This document shows positions 56,263 through 64,000 of a stretch of DNA of 64,000 nt, one piece after another. Under the pieces are notes generated by a model, which was not told the origin of the DNA, ran no database searches, and saw only the letters and a program-made list of their open reading frames with translations. How positions within the stretch are numbered: the stretch's first letter is position 1; every line of letters starts with the position of its first letter. A program made the position numbers and the translations under genes. This DNA comes from an uncultured Tateyamaria sp. (GTDB lineage Bacteria > Pseudomonadota > Alphaproteobacteria > Rhodobacterales > Rhodobacteraceae). The stretch is from assembly GCF_947504105.1 (NCBI RefSeq), contig NZ_CANNGP010000019.1:1-64000 (forward strand), given 5' to 3'.

Positions 56263-56807
56263 TCCGCGCATTTCTTCATTCCGGCGCCCGCCGCTTTGGC
56301 CAACAATTCAACTACAATACGCAATACATGCACGACTTGATCGACATCGACCCGCGCGCAGGTCTGCGCCTGACCCTGTTTCAAAAGGTCAGCGCCTATG
56401 CTGGTCCCAAATCCGCCCATCATGTTCGGATGGGGGCCATGGTCGGCTCCGCTGTCGAGGGCGATTGCGGACCCTGCGCGCAACTGACCGTCGACATGGC
56501 CCTGGCCTATGGCGCACGTGCGGCAGACATCCAGGCAAGCCTGAACGGCGCGCCCGATGCGGCAGGCGACTTCGGCCTCGGCTACCAGTTTGCCTGGGCC
56601 GCGATCCGGGGCGATGACACACTCGACGCACTGCGCGCCCGGATCGAAGCGACGCATGGTCCGCGCGCCGTTGTTGCAGCGTCCTTCGCCGCTGCATTCA
56701 CCCGCGCCTACCCCGTGCTCAAGCGCAGCATGGGCCACGGCAAACTGTGCCAACGGCTGGATGTGAACGGCACGTCCATCACGCTCACCCAACCGGTTGC
56801 TGCATGA
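56259..56807 (+). CDS. Carboxymuconolactone decarboxylase/AhpD-like protein
   Basis: A 182-aa helical protein. The motif GSAVEGDCGPCAQLTVDMAL has a CxxC pair in the setting E-xxx-CxxC-x9, as in AhpD-type members of the carboxymuconolactone decarboxylase family; these Cys support thiol peroxidase or disulphide activity. ECF41 sigma genes are typically next to such genes, which are their main regulon members. It overlaps both neighbours by 4 bases, so it is made in step with the sigma factor. Confidence 0.82.
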   Translation: MIRAFLHSGARRFGQQFNYNTQYMHDLIDIDPRAGLRLTLFQKVSAYAGPKSAHHVRMGAMVGSAVEGDCGPCAQLTVDMALAYGARAADIQASLNGAPDAAGDFGLGYQFAWAAIRGDDTLDALRARIEATHGPRAVVAASFAAAFTRAYPVLKRSMGHGKLCQRLDVNGTSITLTQPVAA

Positions 56808-57757
56808 CGTGGACCGACCAATTCGAAGCACAGCGGCCGATGCTCACGGCCCTGTGCTACCGCATGCTCGGCGAACGTGCCGCCGCCGAAGACGCGGTGC
56901 AGGACACGTGGTTCAAATGGGCGGCGGCGGATCATACAGCCATTCGGACGCCCGCCGCATGGCTGCGCACCGCTGCAACACGGGTTGCCATCGACAGCCT
57001 CCGGCGGGCCAAGACCCGGCGCAAATCCTATATGGGGCCATGGTTGCCCGAACCCCTGATCGTGGATGAAAACACGCCCGAAGACAGCTTTGCCCAGGCG
57101 CAGGACTGTGAACTGGCGCTGCTCTGGATGATGGACACGCTGCCCACCAGCGAACGCGCCGCCTTTGTCCTGCGCGAGGCGTTCGATGCATCCTATACCG
57201 ACATCGCCCAGACACTGGGCAAATCCGAAGCCGCCTGCCGCCAACTGGTCAGCCGCGCTCACCGTCGCGTCGCACAATCCTCCCCGGACCTGACACAACC
57301 AGCGGGCAAGCGGGCCGCGCAGATCAGCGGCTTTCTCGCCGCCATCGTCAGCAATGATCTCGACGCAGCAAAATCATATCTGGCCGAAGACGCCATCGCG
57401 ATCTCGGATGGCGGGGCCAAGGCTCGTGCGGCCCGCCGCCCGCTCATCGGCCCGGATGATATTGTTCTGGTCTCGCACGCGGTCACGCTGAAACATGCCG
57501 GCGTCCTCGTGCCCACACCGGTCACCGCAAATGGCCACCCCGCGCTGCTGATGACCGAAAACGGTCGGGCTGAAACACTGTTCACTGTGGCATTGAACAG
57601 TCAGGGCCAGATCTGCTGGATGTACACGATGCGCAACCCGGACAAGCTGCCAAACCTGATCGCGAACCGGGTCGGCGGGCGGGCGCCTTTGCGCCAGCAA
57701 ACAGAGCCGCCCGACGGCAAAGCTTTCAAAACAGTTAAGCCCTCCGCGCAAACGTAA
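56804..57757 (+). CDS. ECF41-type extracytoplasmic function sigma factor
   Basis: A 317-aa sigma factor. Region 2: LTALCYRMLGERAAAEDAVQ, then DTWFKW and TPAAWLRTAATRVAIDSLRR. Region 4: LPTSERAAFVLREAFDASYT, then DIAQTLGKSEAACRQLVSRA. It is followed by about 120 extra residues with a SnoaL/NTF2-like fold, carrying DGGAKARAARRPL, which matches the DGGGK motif of ECF41 proteins. In this group the C-terminal domain replaces an anti-sigma factor and tunes activity. No anti-sigma gene is present. The signal is unknown. Confidence 0.93.
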   Translation: MTWTDQFEAQRPMLTALCYRMLGERAAAEDAVQDTWFKWAAADHTAIRTPAAWLRTAATRVAIDSLRRAKTRRKSYMGPWLPEPLIVDENTPEDSFAQAQDCELALLWMMDTLPTSERAAFVLREAFDASYTDIAQTLGKSEAACRQLVSRAHRRVAQSSPDLTQPAGKRAAQISGFLAAIVSNDLDAAKSYLAEDAIAISDGGAKARAARRPLIGPDDIVLVSHAVTLKHAGVLVPTPVTANGHPALLMTENGRAETLFTVALNSQGQICWMYTMRNPDKLPNLIANRVGGRAPLRQQTEPPDGKAFKTVKPSAQT

Positions 57758-57802
57758 ACAACGGGCAAGAATGACCGGATCGTTAACGCGGTCCGGCCAA
57801 GC

Positions 57803-57911
57803 AAAACACGCAGTTTCGGCGCTAAAATGCGCAGTTTGGCAAAAACGCCACCAAAACACCGGGTTTTACAGGGATCAAAATGTGCAGTTTCCAGCAAAAA
57901 ACGCGCAGTTT
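57803..57911. repeat. Two pairs of 14-bp direct repeats (AAAAYRYGCAGTTT)
   Basis: Copies start at 57803, 57824, 57877 and 57898: AAAACACGCAGTTT, AAAATGCGCAGTTT, AAAATGTGCAGTTT and AAAACGCGCAGTTT. Within each pair the starts are 21 bp apart with a 7-bp spacer, close to two helical turns. A weaker copy AAAACACCGGGTTT lies at 57853. They sit between the convergent ends of the sigma-factor and uvrD genes, so a promoter role is not obvious. Confidence 0.75.
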
Positions 57912-57960
57912 ACCAGATGGAAAGGACCGCACGGCGCGTTAACCGCCCCGCCCCACGGCT

Positions 57961-60390
57961 CTAAAACGGAATGTCATCCGTGCCGGATATAAAGCGCGAA
58001 ACAACCTTCTTCGTGCCCGCCTTCTCGAATTCCACTTCCAGCTTGTCACCCTCGATACCGATGATGACGCCGTAACCGAACTTCTGGTGAAACACCCGCT
58101 CCCCCATGGTGAAAGCCGACACTGCATTCAGATCAATGACCGTGTTCCGGCTTTCCTTGGGTTGGCTCATGGGCCGCTCACCGGCCCGCGCCTGCAGCCG
58201 CTTCCAGCCGGGCGAGTTGTAGACATTCGCCTCCGCCGCTACCTGATGCAACCGCGACTCACCCCCCATATTTGGGGCTGCAGCACCAAAGCCACCCCCA
58301 TATAGGCCCGGTGGCGTCAGCACATCCACGTGATCCTCGGGCAGCTCATCAACAAATCGCGATGGCATAGACGATTGCCATTGCCCAAACACCCGCCGGT
58401 TGGCCGCAAAGGATATGGTGCAAACCTCTTCCGCACGGGTGATCCCGACATAGGCAAGACGGCGCTCTTCTTCGAGCCCCTTGATCCCACTTTCATCCAT
58501 CGACCGTTGCGACGGAAACAGCCCGTCTTCCCACCCCGGCAGGAACACTTGCGGGAATTCCAAACCCTTGGCAGCGTGCAGGGTCATGATCGAAACCTTG
58601 GCCTCGGCATCCTCGCTCGCGTTGTCCATGACCAGCGAAACATGCTCAAGAAACCCTTGCAAATTCTCAAAGGATTCAAGGGCTTTCACCAGCTCCTTCA
58701 AGTTCTCCAATCGGCCGGGCGCTTCGGGTGTCTTGTCATTCTGCCAATGGGCAGTGTAGCCGCTTTCGTCCAGAATGATCTCGGCCAATTCGATATGGCT
58801 CACCGGCGGTGGACCGTATTCGACACGCAGCGGCGCCACGCCCTCGTCAATCACAGAATCGTCCTGCGCCACTTCAATGCGCGGTCCCCGCAGCTTGGAA
58901 TTCCAGCGGGCGATCCCATCCACAAGCGCGCCCAATTCCTTGCCGCCCTTGCCCTTGATCAACCCCTGCTCAACGGCCAACCGCGCTCCTTCCACCAATG
59001 GCACACCATTGGCCCGCGCCGTGATCTGAATGGTTTGCTGCGCCTTGTCCCCCAAGCCGCGTTTGGGCGTGTTCACGATCCGCTCAAAGGCCAGATCATC
59101 ATCGGGCGACACGACAACCCGAAAATAGGCCATCGCATCCCGGATCTCCATCCGCTCATAAAAGCGCGGACCCCCAATGACGCGATAGGGCAATCCGATG
59201 GTCAGGAAGCGATCCTCGAACGCGCGCATCTGGTGCGAGGCGCGAACCAGAATGGCCATATCTTCCAATGACATAGGACGCGCACCTCGTGTGCCCTTTT
59301 GCGCCGCCTCAATCTCTTCCCCGATCCAGCGCGCCTCTTCCTCGCCGTCCCAGTGACCGATCAGGCGCACCTTCTCGCCCTCGTCCTTGTCCGTCCACAG
59401 CGTCTTGCCCAGACGGTTTTCGTTGCTGTCAATGACGCCAGAGGCCGCCGCCAGAATATGCGGGGTCGAGCGGTAGTTCTGTTCCAGCCGCACCACATGC
59501 GCGCCGGGAAAATCCTTTTCAAACCGCAGGATGTTGCCCACTTCGGCCCCACGCCAGCCATAGATCGACTGGTCGTCATCACCGACACAGCAGATGTTCT
59601 TGTGCCCCTGCGCCAACAGCCGCAGCCACAGGTACTGGGCGACGTTGGTATCCTGGTACTCGTCCACAAGGATGAACGCGAACCAGCGTTGATATTGTTG
59701 CAGAATATCCGGGTGGGCCTGAAAGATGGTGACCATATGCAAAAGCAGGTCGCCGAAGTCGCAGGCATTCAGCTCGACCAGACGACGCTGATACTGGGCA
59801 TAAAGATCAACGCCCTTGTGATTGTAGGCCCCCGCATCCGCGGCGGGCACTTTGTCAGGTGTCAGAGCGCGGTTCTTCCACCCGTCGATGATGCTGGCCA
59901 ACTGGCGCGCAGGCCAGCGCTTGTCATCGATATTGGCGGCCTGAACCAGCTGTTTCAAGAGGCGGATCTGATCGTCTGTGTCCAGAATGGTGAAGTTTGA
60001 CTTGAGCCCGGCGAGCTCGGCATGGCGGCGCAGCAGCTTCACGCAAATGGCGTGGAACGTACCCATCCACGGCATGCCCTCAATCGGCTGCCCCAGCATC
60101 TGGCCCACGCGATTTTTCATCTCGCGCGCAGCCTTGTTGGTAAAGGTGACAGCCAGAATTTCGTTCGGACGCGCCCGCCCTGTGTTCAACAGATGCACGA
60201 TCCGTGCGGTCAGCGCCCTGGTTTTGCCTGTACCCGCGCCCGCCAGCATAAGCACAGGGCCATCCAGCTTCTCGACCGCCGCGCGCTGCGCCGGGTTCAA
60301 ACCGTCCAGGTAAGGCTGCGGGCGCGCCGCCATGGCGCGTGCGGACAGAGAGGCCCCTTCAAAGGCGTCAAGATCATCAAAACTGCTCAT
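57961..60390 (-). CDS. uvrD: ATP-dependent DNA helicase UvrD/PcrA family
   Basis: An 809-aa superfamily 1A 3'-5' helicase. It opens with DGLNPAQRAAVEKLDGPVLM and the Walker A AGAGTGKTRALTARI; AVTFTNKAAREMKNRVGQM (motif Ia), FILVDEYQDTNVAQYLWLRL (motif II), CVGDDDQSIYGWRGAEVGN (motif III), VRLEQNYRSTPHILAAASG (motif IV) and IMTLHAAKGLEFPQVFLPGW (motif V) follow. The C-terminal KFGYGVIIGIEGDKLEVEFE tail is the UvrD/PcrA RNA-polymerase- and partner-binding Tudor-like element. It acts in nucleotide excision and mismatch repair. Confidence 0.96.
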   Translation of the reverse strand: MSSFDDLDAFEGASLSARAMAARPQPYLDGLNPAQRAAVEKLDGPVLMLAGAGTGKTRALTARIVHLLNTGRARPNEILAVTFTNKAAREMKNRVGQMLGQPIEGMPWMGTFHAICVKLLRRHAELAGLKSNFTILDTDDQIRLLKQLVQAANIDDKRWPARQLASIIDGWKNRALTPDKVPAADAGAYNHKGVDLYAQYQRRLVELNACDFGDLLLHMVTIFQAHPDILQQYQRWFAFILVDEYQDTNVAQYLWLRLLAQGHKNICCVGDDDQSIYGWRGAEVGNILRFEKDFPGAHVVRLEQNYRSTPHILAAASGVIDSNENRLGKTLWTDKDEGEKVRLIGHWDGEEEARWIGEEIEAAQKGTRGARPMSLEDMAILVRASHQMRAFEDRFLTIGLPYRVIGGPRFYERMEIRDAMAYFRVVVSPDDDLAFERIVNTPKRGLGDKAQQTIQITARANGVPLVEGARLAVEQGLIKGKGGKELGALVDGIARWNSKLRGPRIEVAQDDSVIDEGVAPLRVEYGPPPVSHIELAEIILDESGYTAHWQNDKTPEAPGRLENLKELVKALESFENLQGFLEHVSLVMDNASEDAEAKVSIMTLHAAKGLEFPQVFLPGWEDGLFPSQRSMDESGIKGLEEERRLAYVGITRAEEVCTISFAANRRVFGQWQSSMPSRFVDELPEDHVDVLTPPGLYGGGFGAAAPNMGGESRLHQVAAEANVYNSPGWKRLQARAGERPMSQPKESRNTVIDLNAVSAFTMGERVFHQKFGYGVIIGIEGDKLEVEFEKAGTKKVVSRFISGTDDIPF

Positions 60391-60500
60391 GCCACAATGT
60401 ATCGTGCCCGCACTCAAAGGAAAAGACTGATGTTCGCGCGATGTTCCATCGCCTTTTGCCCTTTCCAAAACCTTAGTTCACAGAGTCCAACAGGCAGAGC

Positions 60501-61694
60501 ATGCGTGAATTCAACGGCTTGCAGCGCCGCACCCCCATGTCCATAGTCGCGCGCATGGATCTGAACAGCCGCTATCCCGCCCTCAGCGACCTGCGCACCC
60601 GCGCACAACAGCGAATCCCGAAATTCGTTTGGGAGTATCTGGACAGCGGCACGGGCGACGAGGCCACGCGCCGCCGCAATCGCACAGCACTTGACCGTGT
60701 GGGGCTACTGCCGTCCATCCTACATGACGAATTCGACGCCGATCTTTCAACGACCCTTTTGGGACAGCAGCGCGCCCTGCCCTTTGGCATCGCCCCCGTC
60801 GGTATGTCGGGCCTCATGTGGCCCGATGCCGAACGCCATCTTGCCCAAGGGGCCGCACGCCTGAACATCCCTTACACCTTGTCGACGGTCGCAGCCGCAT
60901 CACCAGAAGATATCGCCCCGGTATTGGGCGAGGATGCGTGGTTCCAGATGTATCCACCACGGGACGAAGGCATTCGCAAGGACATGCTGGACCGCGCCCG
61001 CGCCGCCGGGTTCAAGACACTGGTGCTGACCGTCGATGTGCCCGTGGCGTCCCGGCGCGAACGGCAAACACGATCCGGCCTGACCAATCCGCCCCGCCTG
61101 ACCCCACGCCTGATGGCACAGGTTGCCATGCGGCCCGCATGGGCCATGGCGATGGCGCGCAAGGGAATGCCACACATGCGGATGCTGGATGCATACACGA
61201 CATCCGCAACCAAGAACCTGCCCGTCACGGCCCATGTCGGATACCTGCTGCGCACCTCGCCAGACTGGGACTACGTGTCGTGGTTGCGGGATGCATGGGG
61301 CGGGCCTTTCGTGGTCAAGGGCGTGATGCGCGGCACGGATGCCGAACGGCTCGAAGGGCTTGGCGTCGATGCCATCTGGGTCTCGAACCACGCCGGTCGG
61401 CAATTCGATGCCGCCCCCGCCACAATCGAAGTCCTGCCAGCGGTCCGACGCGCGACTCGCCTGCCGATCATCTTCGATAGCGGGATCGAGGGTGGATTGG
61501 ATATACTGCGGGCCATGGCATCGGGTGCGGATTTCGTCATGCTGGGCCGAGGTTGGCACTATGCACTGGCCGCCCTTGGCCCCGACGGGATCGATCATCT
61601 GACCCACATTCTGTCCGAAGACTTGAAGGCCAACATGGGGCAGCTTGGAGCGCGCGCACTTCAGGACCTGCCCAAACCGTTTTTGCACGGCTAG
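60501..61694 (+). CDS. FMN-dependent alpha-hydroxy-acid dehydrogenase/oxidase (LldD-like)
   Basis: A 397-aa TIM-barrel flavoprotein of the lactate/glycolate/mandelate family. RIPKFVWEYLDSGTGDEATR, LPFGIAPVGMSGLMWPDAER, PYTLSTVAAASPEDIAPVLG, VKGVMRGTDAERLEGLGVDA, WVSNHAGRQFDAAPATIEVL (catalytic His plus substrate Arg in NHAGRQ) and IIFDSGIEGGLDILRAMASG are diagnostic; PFTQY-type FMN residues appear as WFQMYPP. The actual acid is not known. The start at 60501 has AGGCAGAG upstream; MDLNSRYPALSDLR at 60555 is a good alternative. Confidence 0.9.
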   Translation: MREFNGLQRRTPMSIVARMDLNSRYPALSDLRTRAQQRIPKFVWEYLDSGTGDEATRRRNRTALDRVGLLPSILHDEFDADLSTTLLGQQRALPFGIAPVGMSGLMWPDAERHLAQGAARLNIPYTLSTVAAASPEDIAPVLGEDAWFQMYPPRDEGIRKDMLDRARAAGFKTLVLTVDVPVASRRERQTRSGLTNPPRLTPRLMAQVAMRPAWAMAMARKGMPHMRMLDAYTTSATKNLPVTAHVGYLLRTSPDWDYVSWLRDAWGGPFVVKGVMRGTDAERLEGLGVDAIWVSNHAGRQFDAAPATIEVLPAVRRATRLPIIFDSGIEGGLDILRAMASGADFVMLGRGWHYALAALGPDGIDHLTHILSEDLKANMGQLGARALQDLPKPFLHG

Positions 61695-61891
61695 AGCCTT
61701 CCAGCACAAGCCGACCTTCGGCAAAGTCCGCATGGCGTATTGGCAAACATCCAGGTCAGTGACCTGCCTCTTTTTACGTGACAATGCGAGTGCAATTTTT
61801 GTTCAAGCAAATGCCGACGATTAGGTCAGCTGCCCCATCGGCCGCGCCGGGCACCTTTTCTCCTGCAGGGCCATCTACCCACAACCACGTA

Positions 61892-61920
61892 TTGTTCGCG
61901 CCACGTAAACGTCATAGAGA
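61892..61920 (+). promoter_or_regulatory. Weak candidate promoter for pyruvate carboxylase
   Basis: TTGTTC and TAGAGA lie 17 bp apart, 40 bp upstream of the pyc ATG. The -10 element is a poor match, so this is tentative. The rest of the 265-bp gap shows nothing else recognisable. Confidence 0.3.
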
Positions 61921-61959
61921 ATGCCGCGACTGCAAAATACGGCCCCGGGGGGAACTTAC

Positions 61960-64000
61960 ATGCCCGACTTCAAGAAAATCCTCATCGCAAACCGGGGTGA
62001 GATCGCCATCCGCATCATGCGGGCCGCGAACGAGATGGGCAAAAAGACGGTCGCCGTCTTTGCCGAAGAGGACAAGTTGGGCCTGCACCGCTTCAAGGCG
62101 GACGAAGCCTACCGCATCGGCGAAGGCCTCGGCCCCGTCGCCGCTTACCTCAGCATTGACGAAATGATCCGCGTCGCCCGCGAAAGCGGCGCAGATGCCA
62201 TCCACCCCGGCTACGGCCTTCTATCGGAAAACCCGGACTTCGTAGATGCCTGCGAGAAAAACGGCATCACTTTCATCGGCCCAAAATCCGAAACCATGCG
62301 TGCCTTGGGCGACAAGGCCAGCGCCCGCCGCGTTGCAGTTGAGGCTGGTGTGCCCGTCATCCCTGCCACGGAAGTGCTGGGCGACGATATGGATGCCATT
62401 CGCAAAGAAGCCAAGGAGGTCGGCTATCCCCTGATGCTCAAGGCGTCCTGGGGTGGCGGTGGTCGTGGCATGCGCCCGATCTTTGGCGAGGAGGAGGTCG
62501 AAGAGAAGGTCCTTGAAGGGCGTCGCGAAGCCGAAGCTGCGTTCGGCAACGGCGAAGGCTACCTGGAAAAGATGATCACCCGCGCCCGCCACGTCGAGGT
62601 GCAGATTCTGGGCGACAAGCATGGCGGCATGTACCACCTGTTCGAACGCGACTGCTCGGTCCAGCGCCGCAACCAGAAGGTCGTCGAACGCGCACCCGCC
62701 CCCTATCTGACCGACGCCCAGCGCGACGAGATTTGCCAGCTCGGCTACAAGATCTGCAAGCACGTGAACTACGAATGCGCAGGCACTGTTGAGTTTCTGA
62801 TGGATATGGAAACCAGCAAATTCTACTTCATCGAAGTGAACCCCCGCGTGCAGGTCGAACACACCGTGACCGAGGAAGTCACCGGCATCGACATTGTCCG
62901 CGCCCAGATCCTGATTGCCGAAGGCAAGTCGATTGACGAAGCGACCGGTAAGGCCAGCCAAAAGGACATCGTCCTGACCGGACACGCGCTACAGACCCGC
63001 GTCACCACCGAGGACCCGCAAAACAACTTCATCCCCGACTACGGCCGCATCACAGCCTATCGCTCGGCCACGGGCATGGGCATTCGTCTGGACGGTGGCA
63101 CGGCCTATGCTGGCGGGGTCATCACCCGCTACTATGACAGCCTGCTGACCAAGGTGACGTCCAAAGGCCCGACGCCCGAGATCGCCATCGCCCGCATGGA
63201 CCGCGCCCTGCGCGAATTCCGCATCCGTGGCGTCAGCACCAATATCGCCTTTGTCGAGAACCTGCTGAAACACCCGACCTTCCTGTCGAATGAATACACC
63301 ACCAAGTTCATCGACGAGACACCTGAACTGTTCCAGTTCCCACGCCGCCGCGACCGCGGCACGAAAGTGCTGACTTACATCGCGGACATCACCGTGAACG
63401 GTCACCCCGAGGTCAAGGACCGCCCCCGCCCGCGTTCGGACATCAAGGATCCAAAGCCGCCTGCTGTGAAGGATGGTGGTCAGATGGGCACCCGAAACCT
63501 GTTGGAACAAAAGGGCCCACAGGCTGTCGCCGACTGGATGAAGGCACAACCACAGCTGCTGATTACTGATACAACCATGCGCGACGGGCACCAGTCGTTG
63601 CTGGCCACCCGGATGCGCAGCTATGATATGATCAAGGTAGCCCCGGCTTACGCCGCCAACCTGCCACAGTTGTTCTCGATGGAATGCTGGGGCGGCGCGA
63701 CGTTCGACGTGGCCTATCGCTTCCTGCAAGAATGCCCCTGGCAACGTCTGCGCGACCTCCGCAACCGAATGCCGAACCTGATGACCCAGATGCTTTTGCG
63801 CGGGGCCAATGGTGTCGGCTACACCAACTACCCCGACAACGTGGTGCAGGAGTTCGTGCGGGTGGCCGCAACAAGCGGCGTCGACGTCTTCCGTGTCTTC
63901 GACAGCCTGAACTGGGTCGAAAACATGCGCGTCGCCATGGATGCGGTCCAAGAGCAGAACAAAATCTGCGAAGGCACCATTTGCTACACCGGCGACATCA
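61960..64000 (+). CDS. pyc: Pyruvate carboxylase (5' part; continues past the window)
   Basis: The first 680 codons are present and open to the window edge. The biotin carboxylase domain starts FKKILIANRGEIAIRIMRAA, has the ATP-grasp loop KASWGGGGRGMRPIF, then VQRRNQKVVERAPAPYLTDA and FIEVNPRVQVEHTVTEEVTG. From about residue 535 the carboxyltransferase domain begins: LLITDTTMRDGHQSLLATRM with ECWGGATFDVAYRFLQECPW. The full protein is usually about 1,150 residues, so part of the carboxyltransferase, the tetramerisation and the biotinyl domains lie outside. It makes oxaloacetate from pyruvate (anaplerosis). GGGGGGAA precedes the ATG. Confidence 0.97.
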   Translation, partial: MPDFKKILIANRGEIAIRIMRAANEMGKKTVAVFAEEDKLGLHRFKADEAYRIGEGLGPVAAYLSIDEMIRVARESGADAIHPGYGLLSENPDFVDACEKNGITFIGPKSETMRALGDKASARRVAVEAGVPVIPATEVLGDDMDAIRKEAKEVGYPLMLKASWGGGGRGMRPIFGEEEVEEKVLEGRREAEAAFGNGEGYLEKMITRARHVEVQILGDKHGGMYHLFERDCSVQRRNQKVVERAPAPYLTDAQRDEICQLGYKICKHVNYECAGTVEFLMDMETSKFYFIEVNPRVQVEHTVTEEVTGIDIVRAQILIAEGKSIDEATGKASQKDIVLTGHALQTRVTTEDPQNNFIPDYGRITAYRSATGMGIRLDGGTAYAGGVITRYYDSLLTKVTSKGPTPEIAIARMDRALREFRIRGVSTNIAFVENLLKHPTFLSNEYTTKFIDETPELFQFPRRRDRGTKVLTYIADITVNGHPEVKDRPRPRSDIKDPKPPAVKDGGQMGTRNLLEQKGPQAVADWMKAQPQLLITDTTMRDGHQSLLATRMRSYDMIKVAPAYAANLPQLFSMECWGGATFDVAYRFLQECPWQRLRDLRNRMPNLMTQMLLRGANGVGYTNYPDNVVQEFVRVAATSGVDVFRVFDSLNWVENMRVAMDAVQEQNKICEGTICYTGDI

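Noticed and set aside
57803-57911. CRISPR or attachment site at the GCAGTTT repeats
   Set aside because: Only four 14-bp copies, uneven spacing between the pairs, no cas or integrase gene nearby.

Overview
The window looks like a chromosomal segment from a marine alphaproteobacterium of the Rhodobacteraceae (Roseobacter group). This is inferred from the dcw gene order and its embedded DUF2484 gene pair, the aerobic cobaltochelatase genes cobS and cobT, a BolA/J-domain divergent pair, a DUF1127 gene followed by CCUCCUCCC-loop hairpins of the kind known in Rhodobacter, and the high GC content. No rRNA, tRNA, CRISPR array or insertion sequence was recognised.

Left part (1-31 kb). The first 2 kb is poorer in genes and lower in GC: a truncated ABC-transporter ATPase remnant, a secreted protein of unknown function, a VOC-family protein and about 600 bp without a credible gene. 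Next come a DUF2256 gene coupled to a photolyase/cryptochrome, pepN, a run DUF1993 - SDR - membrane protein - lipoprotein hydrolase, a lytic transglycosylase-like protein, gatB, a methyltransferase, a hotdog thioesterase, bolA and a J-domain protein. A cobalamin block (cobS, a small secreted protein, a racemase-fold protein without its catalytic cysteines, cobT) is followed by a Xaa-Pro aminopeptidase, DUF427 and a CLC chloride channel. The minus-strand genes recN, bamD and lpxC lead into the cell-division cluster.

Centre (29-52.4 kb). A nearly complete division and cell-wall (dcw) cluster runs on the minus strand. In transcription order it is mraZ, rsmH, ftsL, ftsI, murE, murF, mraY, (SDR), murD, then after a break ftsW, murG, murC, five tiny overlapping membrane-protein genes, murB, ddl, ftsQ, ftsA, (secreted protein), ftsZ. 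Together these make and flip lipid II, build the septal synthase and form the Z-ring. The break between murD and ftsW holds a plus-strand FAD oxidoreductase and a peroxiredoxin. About 750 bp without a convincing gene lies upstream of mraZ and carries a perfect 13-bp stem-loop and 10-bp-periodic TGGGA boxes.

Right part (53-64 kb). A membrane protein and an Mrp/ApbC Fe-S carrier precede the most striking locus. It is a DUF1127 gene followed by six successive stem-loops that all expose a C/U-rich loop built on CCTCCTCCC, the last acting as terminator; it resembles the CcaF1-CcsR stress sRNA operon of Rhodobacter. Thirty bases after its T-tract is an exact match to the ECF41 promoter (TGTCACA-N16-CGTC), driving a membrane protein, an AhpD-like protein and an ECF41 sigma factor. 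Two pairs of 14-bp repeats fill the gap before uvrD. An FMN-dependent alpha-hydroxy-acid dehydrogenase and the 5' two thirds of pyruvate carboxylase close the window.
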